Below, piece after piece: positions 20,870 to 34,100 of a stretch of 64,000 nt of DNA. Every line of letters starts with the position of its first letter. The first letter of the stretch is position 1. The stretch is from the NCBI GenBank assembly GCA_027625915.1, contig JANTQA010000032.1, positions 7,936,001 to 8,000,000 on the forward strand. The letters run 5' to 3'. A program made the translations under genes and the position numbers. Origin of the DNA: Anaeramoeba flamelloides. Taxonomy: Eukaryota; Metamonada; Anaeramoebidae. The notes under the pieces are model-generated. The model was given only the letters and a program-made list of their open reading frames with translations. It ran no database searches and was not told the origin of the DNA.

Positions 20870-22410
20870 ATTATCATAAGGAATTTTTTTCTCTGTTTCA
20901 GTATTATTAGATCAGTAGAACATTTTCAAAACTATTAGTTATTATCTAATAAAGTAATAATCTCAAGTTGAATTAAACTAAAATTCATCCATGAGTTTAT
21001 TTGTAATTTTTTACCCGAAAAAATACTTTTTTTCTCGACTAGTGACTTTGAAAAAAGTTAGTTATACTAACAACAACAAATACTATATTTTCATAAATAT
21101 AAAGTTCTAGAATTTTGATTATATTGTGATTAAACTTTATTATTCCATGATGAAAGGTACATGGACCGAGTAGTTTTGTCTAACCTTTTTTTTTTCTCAA
21201 TTTTATTTTTTCAGGTTAGCGAAGTGTTAAAATGGAATGTTGTAAAGGATTTTTCAGACATTCATCTTTCGGATAGTGTTTGATGTTTTTTTTCGAGAAA
21301 AATATATGATACTATTCTGAAAATCCGATATATTGAAAAAAAAAGACACTTTACAAATAATTGTCAGGTTATTTATCATTTGAACTATTTATAATTGTTC
21401 CTTATTATCAACTTATTTATTAAAGGTTTTATGCCTGATTAGTGAGATTTTTTTCCAGTTTTTCGGTCAGTTACTTTTTTACAATATTCGAATTGTGTTC
21501 ATAATAAAATTTTGATGTGAAAAAAAATTAACAGTTTTGAATTATGTTTTTGAAAACAAAAAAAATTACACACATGATATATACTCTTTAATAGGTTCTG
21601 GTATGTATTGTTTATAACAATATTTCTTAAAATATAATGGTATATTAATTGGCTACATTCTCACAAAAATTATCTATATGTTTATTTTTTAAAAATTAAA
21701 CTTGTTGTTTCGATAAAATTAAAACAATAGAATTCTACTTTGTGACCCTAGAACATGAAACAAAAATAATTGATAAAATAAAAATAAAAAATGTAAAATT
21801 GATGAAATTTGGTTCTGACCTAAAAAAAAATAACCATTTTCAAAAGTTTTTTGGCGAAAAATCTATGAATTCTGATGAAATTCACGAACATTACTAGGTC
21901 AAGTTAACTGGAAAATGGTTAATTTTATATCAATGAAAACAAAACTAATCAATCTTACTATTTTTATCCTGATAATTATTATGTTAATCAGGAAATCAAA
22001 AAAAAATGGAAAAATTATTTACATTAGTTGTTTTTGAAATTTAAATTATTAAATACTCGAATACAATAATTTTTTTGGGTTTCTATATTTAGATTCAAAA
22101 AAAGAATTATAAAAAAAAATTATCAAAAAATTAAAAAATTTTTAATTGTGATCCTTAGTAAAGAAAAATCGAGGAATTTATCATTCAATAATATTTATAA
22201 TACTTTTTTTAGAGTTAGGGAAACTATGAACATAATAAATACACTCACATATTTACCCACACTAAATCATATCACACTTTAATTGTAGAAAAATCTATAC
22301 CGAAATTAACCCCTTAAATAAACAAAAAATCGACACAGTGATCATAAAAGGGTGTACAAAGCAAATTCAAAAATGATTAACAATTTTATTTTCGAAATAA
22401 TACACTAATT
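20870..22410. other. AT-rich stretch, one exon-like segment
   Basis: No gene is recognised. At 21217-21283 a pyrimidine tract ending TTTTTTCAG is followed by an open segment reading VSEVLKWNVVKDFSDIHLSD and a TGA, with ordinary base composition. It could be the last exon of an unrecognised plus-strand gene or a remnant. Confidence 0.3.
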
Positions 22411-22414
22411 CAAA

Positions 22415-22655
22415 ATACTATTTGTTGCAAAATAAATAAAAAAAAATTTTCATTTAGCTTTCCAAAAAAAGATTTTATAACCAAAGTTAAATTTCAATTT
22501 TTTTAAATACTTAAAATCAGCTTTTATTATTAATTTCCCTTTTTAGAAATGAGGTCTTTGATGATTTTATTTTAATTTTTGGCATGAGACTATTTTGGAA
22601 AACTTAATGAAAATTTTAATCATATTATTTTACAATTAACAGTAATAATGTGCCC
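22415..22655. mobile_element. MITE family K, copy 1
   Basis: It aligns end to end with 52430-52655: ATACTATTTGTTG.AAAATAA at the left, AAAATCAGCTT in the middle and TTAACAGTA.T at the right. The ends are roughly inverted (ACTATTTGTTGYAAAATAAA and ACTGTTAATKGTAAAATAA in reverse complement). No coding. Confidence 0.55.
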
Positions 22656-22659
22656 CCCA

Positions 22660-23558
22660 ACCCAAAAAAAAACTAAAAATTGAAAACTGATCAAATACAT
22701 TCAATCCAAAAAATTAAAAAAACAAAATGAAAAAATAAAAATAAACAAAGTTTCAATTTAACTTTTTCTTGAAAACATTTTTTGCAAAAATCATTAAATT
22801 CAAAGTTGAAATGATGTATATTTTTAGATACACTCTCTTATTTTAACTCATTTACTAAAACAAATTCAAAATTATGGGAATTTTCTTTTCACAAAATGGA
22901 CTAATTTGGTCTTCAAATGTTTTTTTTATTTTTAAATGGTAAAATTAAAAAAAAAGTTATTTAAAAAAGATAAACTCTCTGGAAAATAACAAAATTTAAT
23001 ATATTAACTTATTCTTTGATTTCAAAGTTTTCTCAACCCCAATTTTTCAAAAAAAAAAAAAATGCCAAATAATTTTCAAAAAATATTTTCGATATTCAAA
23101 AATTGAGAGTGTTTTTATTCAAAAAACAATTTATCCCAGTGATTAATTGAATTAAGTTATAATGCTAGATTTCGAAAAATATTAATCAGAAAAAAATAGT
23201 GCTTAATTTTATTAAGGACATATTAAAACAAACACAACTAAAAAAAAAAAAAAGTCTCAATCAACTTTTTCTTCTAATGAATAATAACACAAATCGAGAA
23301 ATAAACTATTAATTTATTACAAAATTTTTTGTTTTAAAAAATAATGGATTATTAAATGTTAATTTCCAAATTCCAAAGGAAATAAAAATAAAAAAAAAAA
23401 ATCGAATTTACTAAAATATTTAATTAAAATCTTGTTTTGATTCTATATACTAATATAAGCAAGCTCTTCGTATGAATGTTAAATATAAAGGTCTTTTTGT
23501 GTTAAATTAAATAAAAAAATAATGATTATTTATTATTTTTTAGAATTTCAATTTCATT
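22660..23558. other. AT-rich stretch downstream of USP48
   Basis: I see no gene, RNA or repeat copy here. Confidence 0.5.
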
Positions 23559-26500
23559 TTAGTTTTCGATTTTATTTAAAGTTTCACAAGCTTGACAGAT
23601 CCTATCTTGAATTGAATTTTCAATTGTGCAAAAGGGGCAATTCCATGTAGTCTTCTTTTTTTCATTTTGTTGATCATTTTGTTTTTCATTGTTGTTTTCA
23701 TGGGTTAAATTAATTATTTGTTCATTTTGATGGATCACGTTTTCATTTCCACACATCTGGCATTCTGTTCCAGAATTGTTGAGGTATGTACAATGCGCAC
23801 AACTCCATTTCAATGAATTGTTGTCTCTATTATTCGCATTGTTGGGTTGGGTTTGTGGGCTGTTTCTTTGGAAATTTGAAGATAAAATGGATTCTGAAAA
23901 TGCATTGAAATTCTCTTCAATTTTTTTTGTTTTTGATTCATTGTTTGCTTCACACTCAAATAATATAATCTCGGATTCAGGTAAAATCCAATATTCTGAG
24001 AGTGTTTTATCCTTTTCATTTAAAATTTGGTTATTAAATATCAAAATTTGGTTATTAATCGATAAAGTCAATTTTTGTAATAATTGCAATTTAAGACTTT
24101 CAACTGTATCAGCTGAATTGACAAATAAAGTAAATTGCCTTTGAATTCTTTTTCTTCTCCTTCTCCCCCCAGTTTTCTTTTGATTTTCTAATTTCAATTT
24201 TACTTGGCGGGGATCTCTTTTAATATAAATAATTTCATTTTGGTAATCTAATATTTGAGATATTTTTTTTAATGAAATCCCTACACACTCCTTGCAATAT
24301 TCTAAATTTGTTTTTCCGTTAAATATCGAAATGTGTTTATCTTTTGTTTTAATTCTCTCAAGTAAAGCATTTTGTTCTTGTTCTTTTTTATCATTCTCAT
24401 TTTCATTTTCATTTTCATTTTCATTTTTTTGTTTCTTTTTATCTTGTTTCTCATTTTCCTCTTCCTCGTCTTTATTTTTTTTTTCTATTACTTTTACATT
24501 TTCTTCCTTAATTGCTTTTTCTTCTTTAATTTCTTTTTCTTCTTTTATTCCATTACCATCCATCTTCTTTTTTTCCTTTCCATTATCACCTGCTTTCTCA
24601 TTAAATGAAGGGTTTAAAATTTTTAAAATTTTACCACTGACTTTAATTTTATATGGAATATCAAATATTTCTTTTAATATTTTTACAGTAGATTTTGGAA
24701 AAATTGAAAATAGTTCATTATAAACTAATATATTTTTTGAATTCCAATCGTTGCAATCAAAATATAATTTGCCATGTTCGCAAATAATTGATGAAAAATT
24801 GCAGACATTTGGCCTTGTTGTCTTTTTTAACAGATATTCTTTTAAATCTTTAATCCAAATTGTTGGCAATAAATACCAATAAATTTGATCATCGTCATCA
24901 TCACCATCACCATCAGCTGATATTTCATTTTTATTTTCAAAATCATTCTGAAAAATGTTTTTAAGATCAGATTCTTCCAATAACTTTTGAATTTTTAATT
25001 TGTCTTGTTTTTTTTTTTCTTGATATTCCAATTTTCGTTTTTTTTTAATTTCATCATTTCTTAAACATATTTCACATGATTCTTCATTGCCTAAAAATTG
25101 TGTACTTTTTGGATAATAATTCAAAAAAGCTTGCCAAATCTCATTGGTAACTAATCGTCGTTTTTTCTCGTTTATAGATAATTTCTTATGTTCACACATT
25201 ATTAAAGAATTCATGTCTTCGTCAAACGCTCTATTTTTCTTATTCTGTCGCCAGTCTTGAAGCCATTTTGTCGAAATCCAATTGAATTCGGCATTCTTTT
25301 CTTTTTTTAATTTTTGAATATTTTTTAACATTTGATTAAGATCCTTTCTGACATTACGAATATAATGCTTTTCCATTTCATTTTGATAAATTTCTTTTAA
25401 ACATTCTTGGCAAATATTCTTTTCTGTACTTAGTTCATAATTTGCCTTATATTTATTATTTAAAATGTCCCAGGCAACTTTGGGTATTAAAAAACTTTTT
25501 GTCCGTTGATTGAAATCCATATTATTATGTTGGCATATTATTGTTGAATTATCAATAATGCCTATTTCTGATTCTGAAGTATTATTTTGAAATTTTGAAA
25601 ACCATTTTTTACTAACCCAGTAATAAATTTGTTCTTCTTTATCAGAATCAATTTCTTTTTCTACTTCAATTTCTTCTTTGATATTTGCTTCCTTTCCTTC
25701 ATTTTCTTCTTCTTCTTCTTCTTCTTCTTCTTCTTCCTTTTCTTTCTTTCTTTTTTTACTATTTCCGTTTTTCTTTTTCTTTTTTGGTTCCAGTTCTGGT
25801 TGATTGGTATTATTTGTATTATTATTATTATTTATTTGAGATTTTGGGCTTATCAAAGGATTTTCGATAAGAGATAAAATATATTCAACTTCTTTTTTTT
25901 TATTTTCAATTGCATTTTTTTCTTTTGTTACTACAGAATTATATTTTTCAACAATCTCTAATCTTTTCTTATTTTCCTTTTCTATTATTTTTTGAAATTT
26001 AATTGGTGGTTTAGGTTCTATTGTTGGATAATCTCTTAATGTATATTGTAAAACATATGCTGTCCCCGAACTTGTAATACCTAATTCTTCTGATCTTTTA
26101 TTTCTTTTTTTTGAATCACTATTTAAATCATTTTCTTTTTCCTTTTCTTTTTCTTTTTCTTTTTCTTTTTCTTGTTTATTTTTCTTTTTATTTTCAATTT
26201 CATTTTCATTTTTAGTTTTTTTATTTTTTGAATTTGTTCTTGTTCTTTTTTTTTTATTATTATCTAAAATATTAGCTAACATTCTTTTACGAGGACCCCT
26301 TTTCTTTTCATTTTTTTTTTCTGATTTTTCTAATTTGCTCACATATTCATCATTAAAATCATACCATTTTCCAGTTTTTTCATCAATTAAATAAACAAAA
26401 AAATGTCCACCCGTGGCAGTCTCGCCTCTATGGTGCATAATACCTGTCAAATCATAACAATGGGTGATATCCTTTTTATCTTCTTTATCGGTTTCCAATA

Positions 26501-27613
26501 ATTCATAATATTCAAGTTCTTTTTTGTCGATACCAATATCAAAAGAAAAAACCAGATCTTTTTCAGGGTTAGTATTCTTTTTCTCTTTCTCTTCCTTTTT
26601 ATTTTTCTTTTTATTTTTCTTTTTATTTTTATTTTTATTTTTATTTTTATTTTTATTTTTCTTTTTCTTTTTATTTTTATTTTTCTTTTTAATATTCTTT
26701 GAATTATGATCAGATGATTCTGAGGTTTCTGAGGATTCTTGTATTTCATTTGAATCATCTGAACCACCCGAATTATTTTCGGAACTATTTTCATTTTCAG
26801 AAGATTGATCAGAATTTTCCATTTTTTCTTCTTTTGAATCGCTTTCGTCCTTATTTTCATCCTCATCAGTATCATCATTTGATTCTGAAGTTGATTCTGA
26901 AGTTGATTCTGAGTCTGAGCCAGAGTCAGACTCTGTTTCTGATTCTTTTTTTTTTTTTTTAGTTTTCCCTTTACCTCGTCCTCTCCCTCTTCCCTTCGCC
27001 CTTCCTCGCCCTCTCCCTCTTCCTTTTCTTTTTCCTTTATTATTCTTTTTTTTTTTAATTTTTTTTTTAGATTTCGCTTTTTCTATTTCTTTTTTGTTCT
27101 GTTCATTTTCTATTTCCATTTTATTTTTTTTTTTAATTTTTTTCAAAATTCTTTTCTTTATTAGCTTTGTATTAGCAATATTCTTATGAAATTTTAAAAC
27201 ATCTGGAAATTCTATTTCTGTTTTCAATTTAACTCGAGTGTCATTTTCAAAATCATAAGTATACCTAAGTAAATGAATATATAAAACAGGTGGTAGTTTT
27301 TTTAATCTTGAGGTTCTAATGGCATCAGATTTTTGTTCACATTTTGAACAATGATATTTATTGTCATCTGTCAAAAGCTCTTCAAAGAAATAGTTATCCC
27401 AACAATTATAAAGTGTTTTTTGATTTTCAATAGGAAATTGAATTTGATGGAAAGTATTTGGCACAGAAGAAATGTTACCACAGTTTAAACAATGAGTTTG
27501 ATAAGTGATATTTCCTTGGAAGGTATTTTCAATTAATCTTTGTGTAGATCCAGATATGGTAGCTGATAAAACATTCTTTAGTGCATTTAAAAATAACTCA
27601 AAGAATCTATTAA

Positions 27614-27648
<35 letters not shown>

Positions 27649-30600
27649 GTGTGTGTGTGTGTGTGTGTCATTGTAGAATATAATTAGATATTGCGTTTTC
27701 TTTATTAGTAATAAGATATATTTTATTATCTATTAATGCTGTATGAATGAAAATTAATTATTTTTTTTCCCTTCTCGAAAAATAAAACAAAATTGTAAAA
27801 CAAAAAAAAATGGGAATATTCACAAATATTCCAGATTACACATAAATCAGTGAATCAAAAGCTAGAAATAATTGTAAAATTTGAAAAAGCTTTGAATTAT
27901 TGAGTTTCATTCTATAATTCTGTTAAAAATTGGAAATCCAAATTTAAACAAATTAATAAATTAATCTTATGAATTTAATGGTATTTATGTTTTTATTCTT
28001 ATTCTTTATACCCCCTACTCTTCAACCAGAACTTTTTTTTTTATTATTTTATCAAAAATAAATCTATTCCATTTGTACCATCTTTTTTTATTGTAAAATT
28101 TTTTGATTTATTATTTTATTTAATTTTTCATATAAGGTATTTGCAAAAAAGTGTATTTTTTTTTTGTATATTTAATCTAATATTATCATTGGAAGTTAAT
28201 TCATTAGTAAACTGGTAAATACCAAATTAAGAGAAATATTAATATTGGTTAAATTGTTACATTGGTATTTATATTCAAAATATATTCAGCAAAATATTTA
28301 TAAAAAATGAAAAAAAAATTAAAAACCTTTTTTAAAGAAAACGAGTTTTGAAAATTTCAAAAAAATATTGTCAATATACTAAGGACACAAACAGTTTTTT
28401 CAACAATAAAATAAAGTTATATTTTTTTCATTTTATTCAAAATTTTATCAAGACTAAATCCCTTATGTAAAACAAATTTTTTCGATCAAAAAGAAAAAAA
28501 ATACCCACAAATTTTAACACCTAAAAAAAATATCATATAAAATCAAGATCAGAAATATTAAAATCTTGTATTAATTTAATATCATAATAACTAAATATAT
28601 TGGATTATTATTAAGAATTAATAAATGATGAATGTCAATTTTGGATATTTAAATAGTGGTATTAGAATTTGAGTGTAATAAAGATATTTTAAAATAAATT
28701 ACCCTGCTTTTTTTGAAAGGGTGGGCCACAATTATCAAGTAGTTGCTTTTTGAGTTTTCTGTAATTTTAGTAAAATTGATTCAAATGTAGTGTTTTCAAA
28801 ATAAATTAACATTTTGATGATATAACTTGATTGTGGTTTAAAAAGTCAAAAAAATGAATAATTAACTAGAGTAAAAAGGTTTTTTATTTTATAAATTAAG
28901 GTTAAATTGTAAAAAATCTTATGAGAATCACAAAAAACCTTAAGGAACCTGAAATTTTCATTTTTTGAACAAATTTCATATTATAAATTAAAACCTAGAT
29001 CTTGTACAGATCTTTATTTTTATTCCATAATGTTTATGAATATTTGATTCGATTTTTTTTGTTTTTTTTTTCTTTGTTTGAGTTCATACATTTCGTTCTA
29101 TTAATTCTTAGGGTAAATTAAGTTTTTCTCACACTTAATATTTAAATACTCCACAACAAAAGCCAATCTATTCCATTATTTGAATACTGTGAATTGCAAA
29201 ATAAAAGGAATAAATTTTTTCTTCGACTTGTTAAAAACATCCAAAACTGTTAATTGCAAAATAAATAGAACAAAATTTTCGTTCAGCTTTCCAAAAAAAA
29301 AAAAGCCCAATAATTAAAATAAAACACCAAAGTCTGCAATTCTAAAAGAGCAAAATTAATAATCGAAGCTTCTTTTTACAGATTTTAATTACTGATAAAT
29401 TCTAATAAATTTCAAAAAATTTTTAGTTCAATTCCCATTTTTATAAATCTTTGAACTTATTCTTATCAAACAGTCCAGGATAAAGAATATTTTGAAAGGG
29501 AACAACTAATTTTACAGAGTTTCTTAACACTTGGCTTCATAAAATGCTTTATTCAAAGCTTGTGCATAATAATTTGAAAAAGGAAAATCCAGTAAAAATA
29601 ATTTCCAAACACAAATTACAATTCATCAGTAAAGTAGTGAAAAAAATACCGGACATGAAAATAAACCCGGAAAAGATTTTTAATTGTGAGTATTAGGAAA
29701 ATTGTTGTGTAATTTCTTTTATTTGAAATCAAATCCTTTTTTTAAGAATCAAACTTTTTTAAATTATAACTCATTCACTTATTAGAATGATGATTAATGA
29801 AATTACACTTGTTCAAAACACCATTCAATCAATCAAAAAACAAGAATAAAAATTATCATTTTTTCCAAACTCTAGTAAATCTAAATAAAACCCGATTTTT
29901 TTTCAAGAAAAGCCTGATCTAAGTATGCTATCAAACTATTACTTAGTATTCTAGAGACAACCTGCTTAAATGAACTTTAGGTGGGTTTATTACTAGGCTC
30001 ATAAAAAATTTGGTCATTTATAAAAAGGATTTGATTGAAAATATTAGAAATTTCACAACAATTTTCCTAATACTCACAATTAAAAAGCTTGTCAGGGTTT
30101 ATTTTTATTTCCGGTATTTTTTTCGCTACTATATTTGAAATTTTAAAGTTTAAAACCTGCAGCACCTTTGATTCTTTATTTTATTTGAATTCTTCTTATT
30201 TTTTGATTTTTGAGAAAAGCTGAATAAAAATTTTGTTCCAATTTATTTTGAAACAAAATGTATAATTTGTGGTAATTGTTTGAATTTCTTTTGTCTGTTA
30301 AGTGGTTCTTTTCTTTTTCAATTTTTTTGTTTGTTTTTGGAAAGGGGAAATTAAAATTGGAAGAAAAATGGAAATAGTTACTCTTCTGGATCTTGTTGAA
30401 CTGTCGCTTTAATTTTAAGAAACTCAATAAAGTCGCGTATTTTTATTGATTCCATACAGCTGTTTTGCAATTTTGTGAATAAAAACTGTAACTGGGTAAG
30501 GAGGTTGTTTGTAAAACTGTTTTCTTTTTCGTTCAAAATACTTTGGAAGATTGACTCTCGAAATGAAGTGAGTGTGAACAAGCTCTGAATTAATACGTTC

Positions 30601-30938
30601 ATGTAACATGTTGCTCCTTCATTCTTTTCAAGAAGATTTTTAACGAGTTACGATCACGTTAAAGTTTTTTTTTTTTTTTTTTTTTTTTGTTTGTGGGTTT
30701 AATTTGAGGTAAAAGAAAGCAAAACGATCGTTTGAAAATTTCTTACAATTATTCCACAAAAAGGAATTTCTGGATCTTTAAGTCTTTTTTTTGGGTGTCT
30801 TTTTTTTAATTCAATAAGCCTTGCTGGTTGTTTTTTCCAAATCCCTGTTCTTGGGATTTTTGGTTTATTTTTTTTTGATAGCTCAATCTTGTATTTTGAT
30901 TCAATATATTCTGGATCTGAGAAACAAGAAAACTTCAT
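23559..30938 (-). CDS. USP48: USP48/UBP26-type ubiquitin-specific protease (3 exons)
   Basis: This cysteine protease family removes ubiquitin from nuclear targets such as histones. Exons read 30938-30747, 30623-30382 and 27606-23559; both introns are GT-AG and the phases join, giving 1,493 aa. Exon 1 starts MKFSCFSDPEYIE. Splicing creates GIINEGATCYMN, the catalytic Cys box (Cys about residue 70), and QQDPEEFFELFLNAL across the long intron. Then follow CLNCG/CSKC zinc ribbon cysteines and the His box (GETATGGHFFVYL, about 26405). A low-complexity insert of ~200 residues, with an Arg-Gly/Lys-rich part and an acidic Ser-rich part (27150-26550), splits the catalytic fold. Three DUSP-like repeats follow (YYWVSKKWFSKF; FNWISTKWLQDWRQ; IYWYLLPTIWIKDL), then a ubiquitin-like domain (about 24160-23950) and two RanBP2-like zinc fingers (WSCAHCTY..CQMC; WNCPFCTI..CQAC). 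The order up to the ubiquitin-like domain matches USP48. The open frame upstream of 27606 is intron microsatellite, not protein. Confidence 0.93.
27616..27668. repeat. (TA)n-(GT)n microsatellite near splice acceptor
   Basis: About 15 TA units are followed by about 11 GT units. They end 9 bases upstream of the exon 3 acceptor on the minus strand, where a pyrimidine tract would be expected. Confidence 0.95.
29190..29330. mobile_element. MITE family K, partial copies
   Basis: It holds two head-to-tail copies of the end phrase ACTGTKAATTGCAAAATAAA; the second continues ACAAAATTTTCGTTCAGCTT as in the copies at 22.4 and 52.4 kb. The right half is absent or unrecognisable. Confidence 0.5.
29633..30130. 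mobile_element. MITE family A, copy A1, inside USP48 intron
   Basis: It is 498 bp with ~75 bp inverted arms: AGTAGTGAAAAAAATACCGG at the left and AGTAGCGAAAAAAATACCGG in reverse complement at the right, both going on to TTTTTAATTGTGAGTATTAG. Copies A2 (49727-50194, inverted) and A3 (47375-47869, same orientation) share the interior. No transposase frame. Confidence 0.85.
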
Positions 30939-32599
30939 TCGAAATTAAAATAAATGATTAGCGAAATAAAACGATAAAAAATGATTTAATTATTCATTTT
31001 ACCATTTTGAATTTGTTTAATTCACATACTAATTTTTATCAATAAATTATTTTCTAACGTATTTCAACTTAACCTCAAAATACTTAAATAAGTACTGGTT
31101 TGAAATTTTCTTTCGATCACTAAACCCTGTTTTTAATTGTCAATATTCTTCAATTTAGGTTATACCTGATTGAAACTATTTTATTTTTTTCTTTGAAGGG
31201 TCTCGTCACTTATAGCGAATTTTAGTCTATACTCAATGGTGAGGTAATCACTAAAAATGTTATTGGAAAACTACACTTTGTATGATTTCCAAAAATTGAA
31301 AAAATAAATGATCTTTCGGGACTAGTAAATCCAAGAGCAAATTTAAAAAAATTTTAGCGCCTCTTGAAATTGAAAAACAAAGTAAAAATCTTAATTAACT
31401 ACAAAACAGAACTTACTTTTAATACTATTTTCAGATAAGAATGATTGTTTTTAAAAGACTGATCCATTTTTTCTCATTTTAGAAAAGTTCCAAATCGAAC
31501 ATACATCTCAAATTATTTTAAAAAAACTTATTTTCTTTGAAAGAAGATTGAAATCTTATTGCCTATCAAGGTATTGTACCAAAATACCTTTAAAAAATAA
31601 AACCAATAAGTTCTAGAATAATTCAGTTTAAAAAATCTACTTAATTTCAAAAAAAATTCAATGATTATTTTAAACTTGAAAAAAATATATATTTTTTGAT
31701 TCAAAGATTAGTTCAAATCAATTTTTTATTTGTATTGAACAAAAAAATCTGAGAAAAAAACCCAAACAATCAAAATAAAAATTCTCCCAAAATACTTTTT
31801 TAAAAACCTGGAAAATTCAAATTATAATCTAGAGAAATACCTTTTTATCTTGAATATTTATAATCAATCATTAATAACCCAATCTTAATTTTTTTCAGTG
31901 AACCATTAACAACACAAAGATTAAATACATCAATATGCTTAACAATTATATCTCAATTTTTTCAAGATTTTGCAACAAATAAAACAATTCAAATGTATAA
32001 ATATTACTAAAAATAAAAAAAAAAAATAGATATTATTTTTTAACTCATTTTAATACAGGCCATTTCCCTTTTCCATGTCTATTGATATTTGAAAAAGTAT
32101 ATTGAATAATCTTTTAAATATCAAGAAATTTAATAAACATCTGTGAATAAAATAAATGATCAATTTTTTTAGATTTTCAAGGATTCAATATTTGATTTAT
32201 TTTTCTGGTATTTTTTAAAATAGGATTAAAATTTCAAGGATATTTATTTATACAAACTCTCAGAAATTACTAAAAGAGAGATTTCTTCAAAAAATAAAAA
32301 TTTGTTGAATTTTTTTCATTTTTCTAAATTGATCCAAAAACCTAAAAAAAATGGATCAGATCTTTTGACTGAAAATTTCATAGGAAAAATGAAATCTTAT
32401 TAAAAATGATTATTCATTCCTCTATAGTTGACAAATATAAGTTTCTTATTGGGTCTAATTGTATCATTATGGAAATAATTCCTCTATTATCTTTGGGGAA
32501 AAAATAATAAATAAGAGTTACTAGCCCCTTAAAATCGTAGTATTTTTCAAAAATAAAATGAAATCTTGTCAAGATCTTCTAAAAAAATTTTTTTAATTT
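30939..32599. other. AT-rich stretch upstream of USP48, one exon-like segment
   Basis: No gene is recognised. At 31899-32009, after TTTTTTTCAG, the plus strand is open as EPLTTQRLNTSICLTIIS and QFFQDFATNKTIQMYKYY, then TAA, with coding-like composition. A partner exon was not found. Confidence 0.3.
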
Positions 32600-32850
32600 G
32601 TGTTTTGGTTTATGAATTGGAAGCGTTGACCTCACCTAAACAATTTATTAATTTGACTCTCTTTTTTTTTAAATCCAAAATTCACATCTTTCCCATCTAA
32701 AAAGAAAAAAAGAAACCTATTATTTTTATTAAAAAATAAAGTTAATTCTTGAAAATGGGAATACATATTTTTAGTATTAGATTGGAAAGTTACGATTTTG
32801 AAAGAAAATTTTAATTTTAATTATAATTTTTTATTATTAATATTTCAATT
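32600..32850. repeat. Dispersed repeat F, empty-site copy
   Basis: It matches both sides of the MITE at 11252-11729 but is continuous across a single TA at 32698-32699. The minus-strand frame equivalent to the 91-aa frame at 10957 is decayed here. Confidence 0.7.
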
Positions 32851-33389
32851 TGAATACCAGTGAATAAAAATTAATAAAAGTATAGATAATTAAATAAATC
32901 TAAATTTGATAGAAGTTTAACAAAGATTTTTCAATGAAATTCAGGTCATTAAAGTAAGAAATATTTATTCTTTAAGGTTTTTAAAAATTTGTTTTATTGT
33001 TTACAAAAAATGAAAAAAAAATGCCAAAAAAATTTTTTAATAAATTGTTTGGTTGTATTCACAAGAATCTTTTAACATTTTAAATCATTTTTAGAATAAA
33101 AAAATTGATTTTGAATTGTATGGATAAAATTAACTTTATTCCCACATCTCTTTAATGAATTTTTTATTTTGAAAAATCAAATTTCATCTATGAATAAAAA
33201 TACAATTTCTAAGCAAAATTTGTTGCCTACTTTGAAAATTTAATATATGATAATTATTATTCAAAAAAAAATACAAAATATTTTTTAGTAAATGATGAAT
33301 ATTTCGATTTAATTTATTAACCATAAGAATTATCTCAAAAATTCTAAAAAAATCTTTAAATTACTTTTCCTAGAAACAAAGAATTGGTA
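32851..33389. other. AT-rich stretch without recognised gene
   Basis: I see nothing beyond AT-rich sequence. Confidence 0.5.
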
Positions 33390-33690
33390 TTGTACAATAG
33401 TAATGAAAATGATAATAAACAAGGTCAAAAAGTTTATAATACAAAAAATAAAATGAATTTAAAATTATGTTTTTTTAGAAAAATATGAAAAAAAAATATT
33501 TCATCTGATCTGGAAAAAAATATTTCTTTCCTAGATTTTTTTGTTAATCAGAATTCTTTGACACTTAACATAGATAAAATTTTTAAGTGGAGAATGTAAT
33601 CATTAAAATACATTAATTTTTTTCCATACTGTTGTAGAGTACTGATCCCTTAATGAAAAAAAAAAAAAAAAATTAATAATGAGAGAAAAA
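33390..33690. repeat. Dispersed repeat M, copy 2 (decayed)
   Basis: It aligns with 14895-15115: ATGATAATAAACAAGGTCAA, ATCAGAATTCTTTGACACTT. The open frame of the first copy is not preserved. Confidence 0.5.
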
Positions 33691-33934
33691 AATTTGTAAC
33701 ATTTTTTGATTTTGAACTTAAATCGAACCTAAAAATGAAAAAAATAATATCTATTAATATTAGAAAAAATTAAGGATTAAATGATAAAATGAAGTTTGGC
33801 TAGACAAAATAAAAATTTTTTTAATAATATTTTTTGGTGATTTTCTTTAATTGATCTGTTATTAAAAATTCGTCAAAAAAATTGATTAATTATAAGTTCT
33901 TCCAAAACATAAACAGCAAGATTTCTAAAATCAA

Positions 33935-34100
33935 GGTGACTTAACTTTTTTGTTGACTGGTTCGAAAATAATATAATACATTATTCTTTTGGGTTAATTA
34001 AAATCTTCTATTAATTTATTTTACTTTATGTTTTTATGTTATATTAATGTACCCAATTAAAAAGGTGTTGATCGTTTTTTCGGCTTCTCCTTTTTTTATA
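33935..34100. mobile_element. MITE family B, right-hand part only
   Basis: It contains GACTGGTTCGAAAATAATAT, TTTTATGTTATATTAATGTA and CCCAATTAAAAAGGTGTTGA, matching the right end of B1 (9020-9140). Confidence 0.5.

Larger units (their letters stand above)
27607..30381 (-). other. 2.8 kb intron 2 of USP48
   Basis: The donor GTAACT follows CAAGATCCAGAAGA; the acceptor TTAATAG precedes ATTCTTTGAG. It contains a TA/TG microsatellite next to the acceptor, a partial family K element (29190-29330) and a full family A MITE (29633-30130). The rest is plain AT-rich sequence. Intron 1 of the same gene is only 123 nt. Confidence 0.9.

Noticed and set aside
23776-27687. Several plus-strand open frames opposite USP48
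   Set aside because: They are antisense shadows of Lys/Glu-rich coding sequence (Phe/Leu/Ser-rich, no motif).
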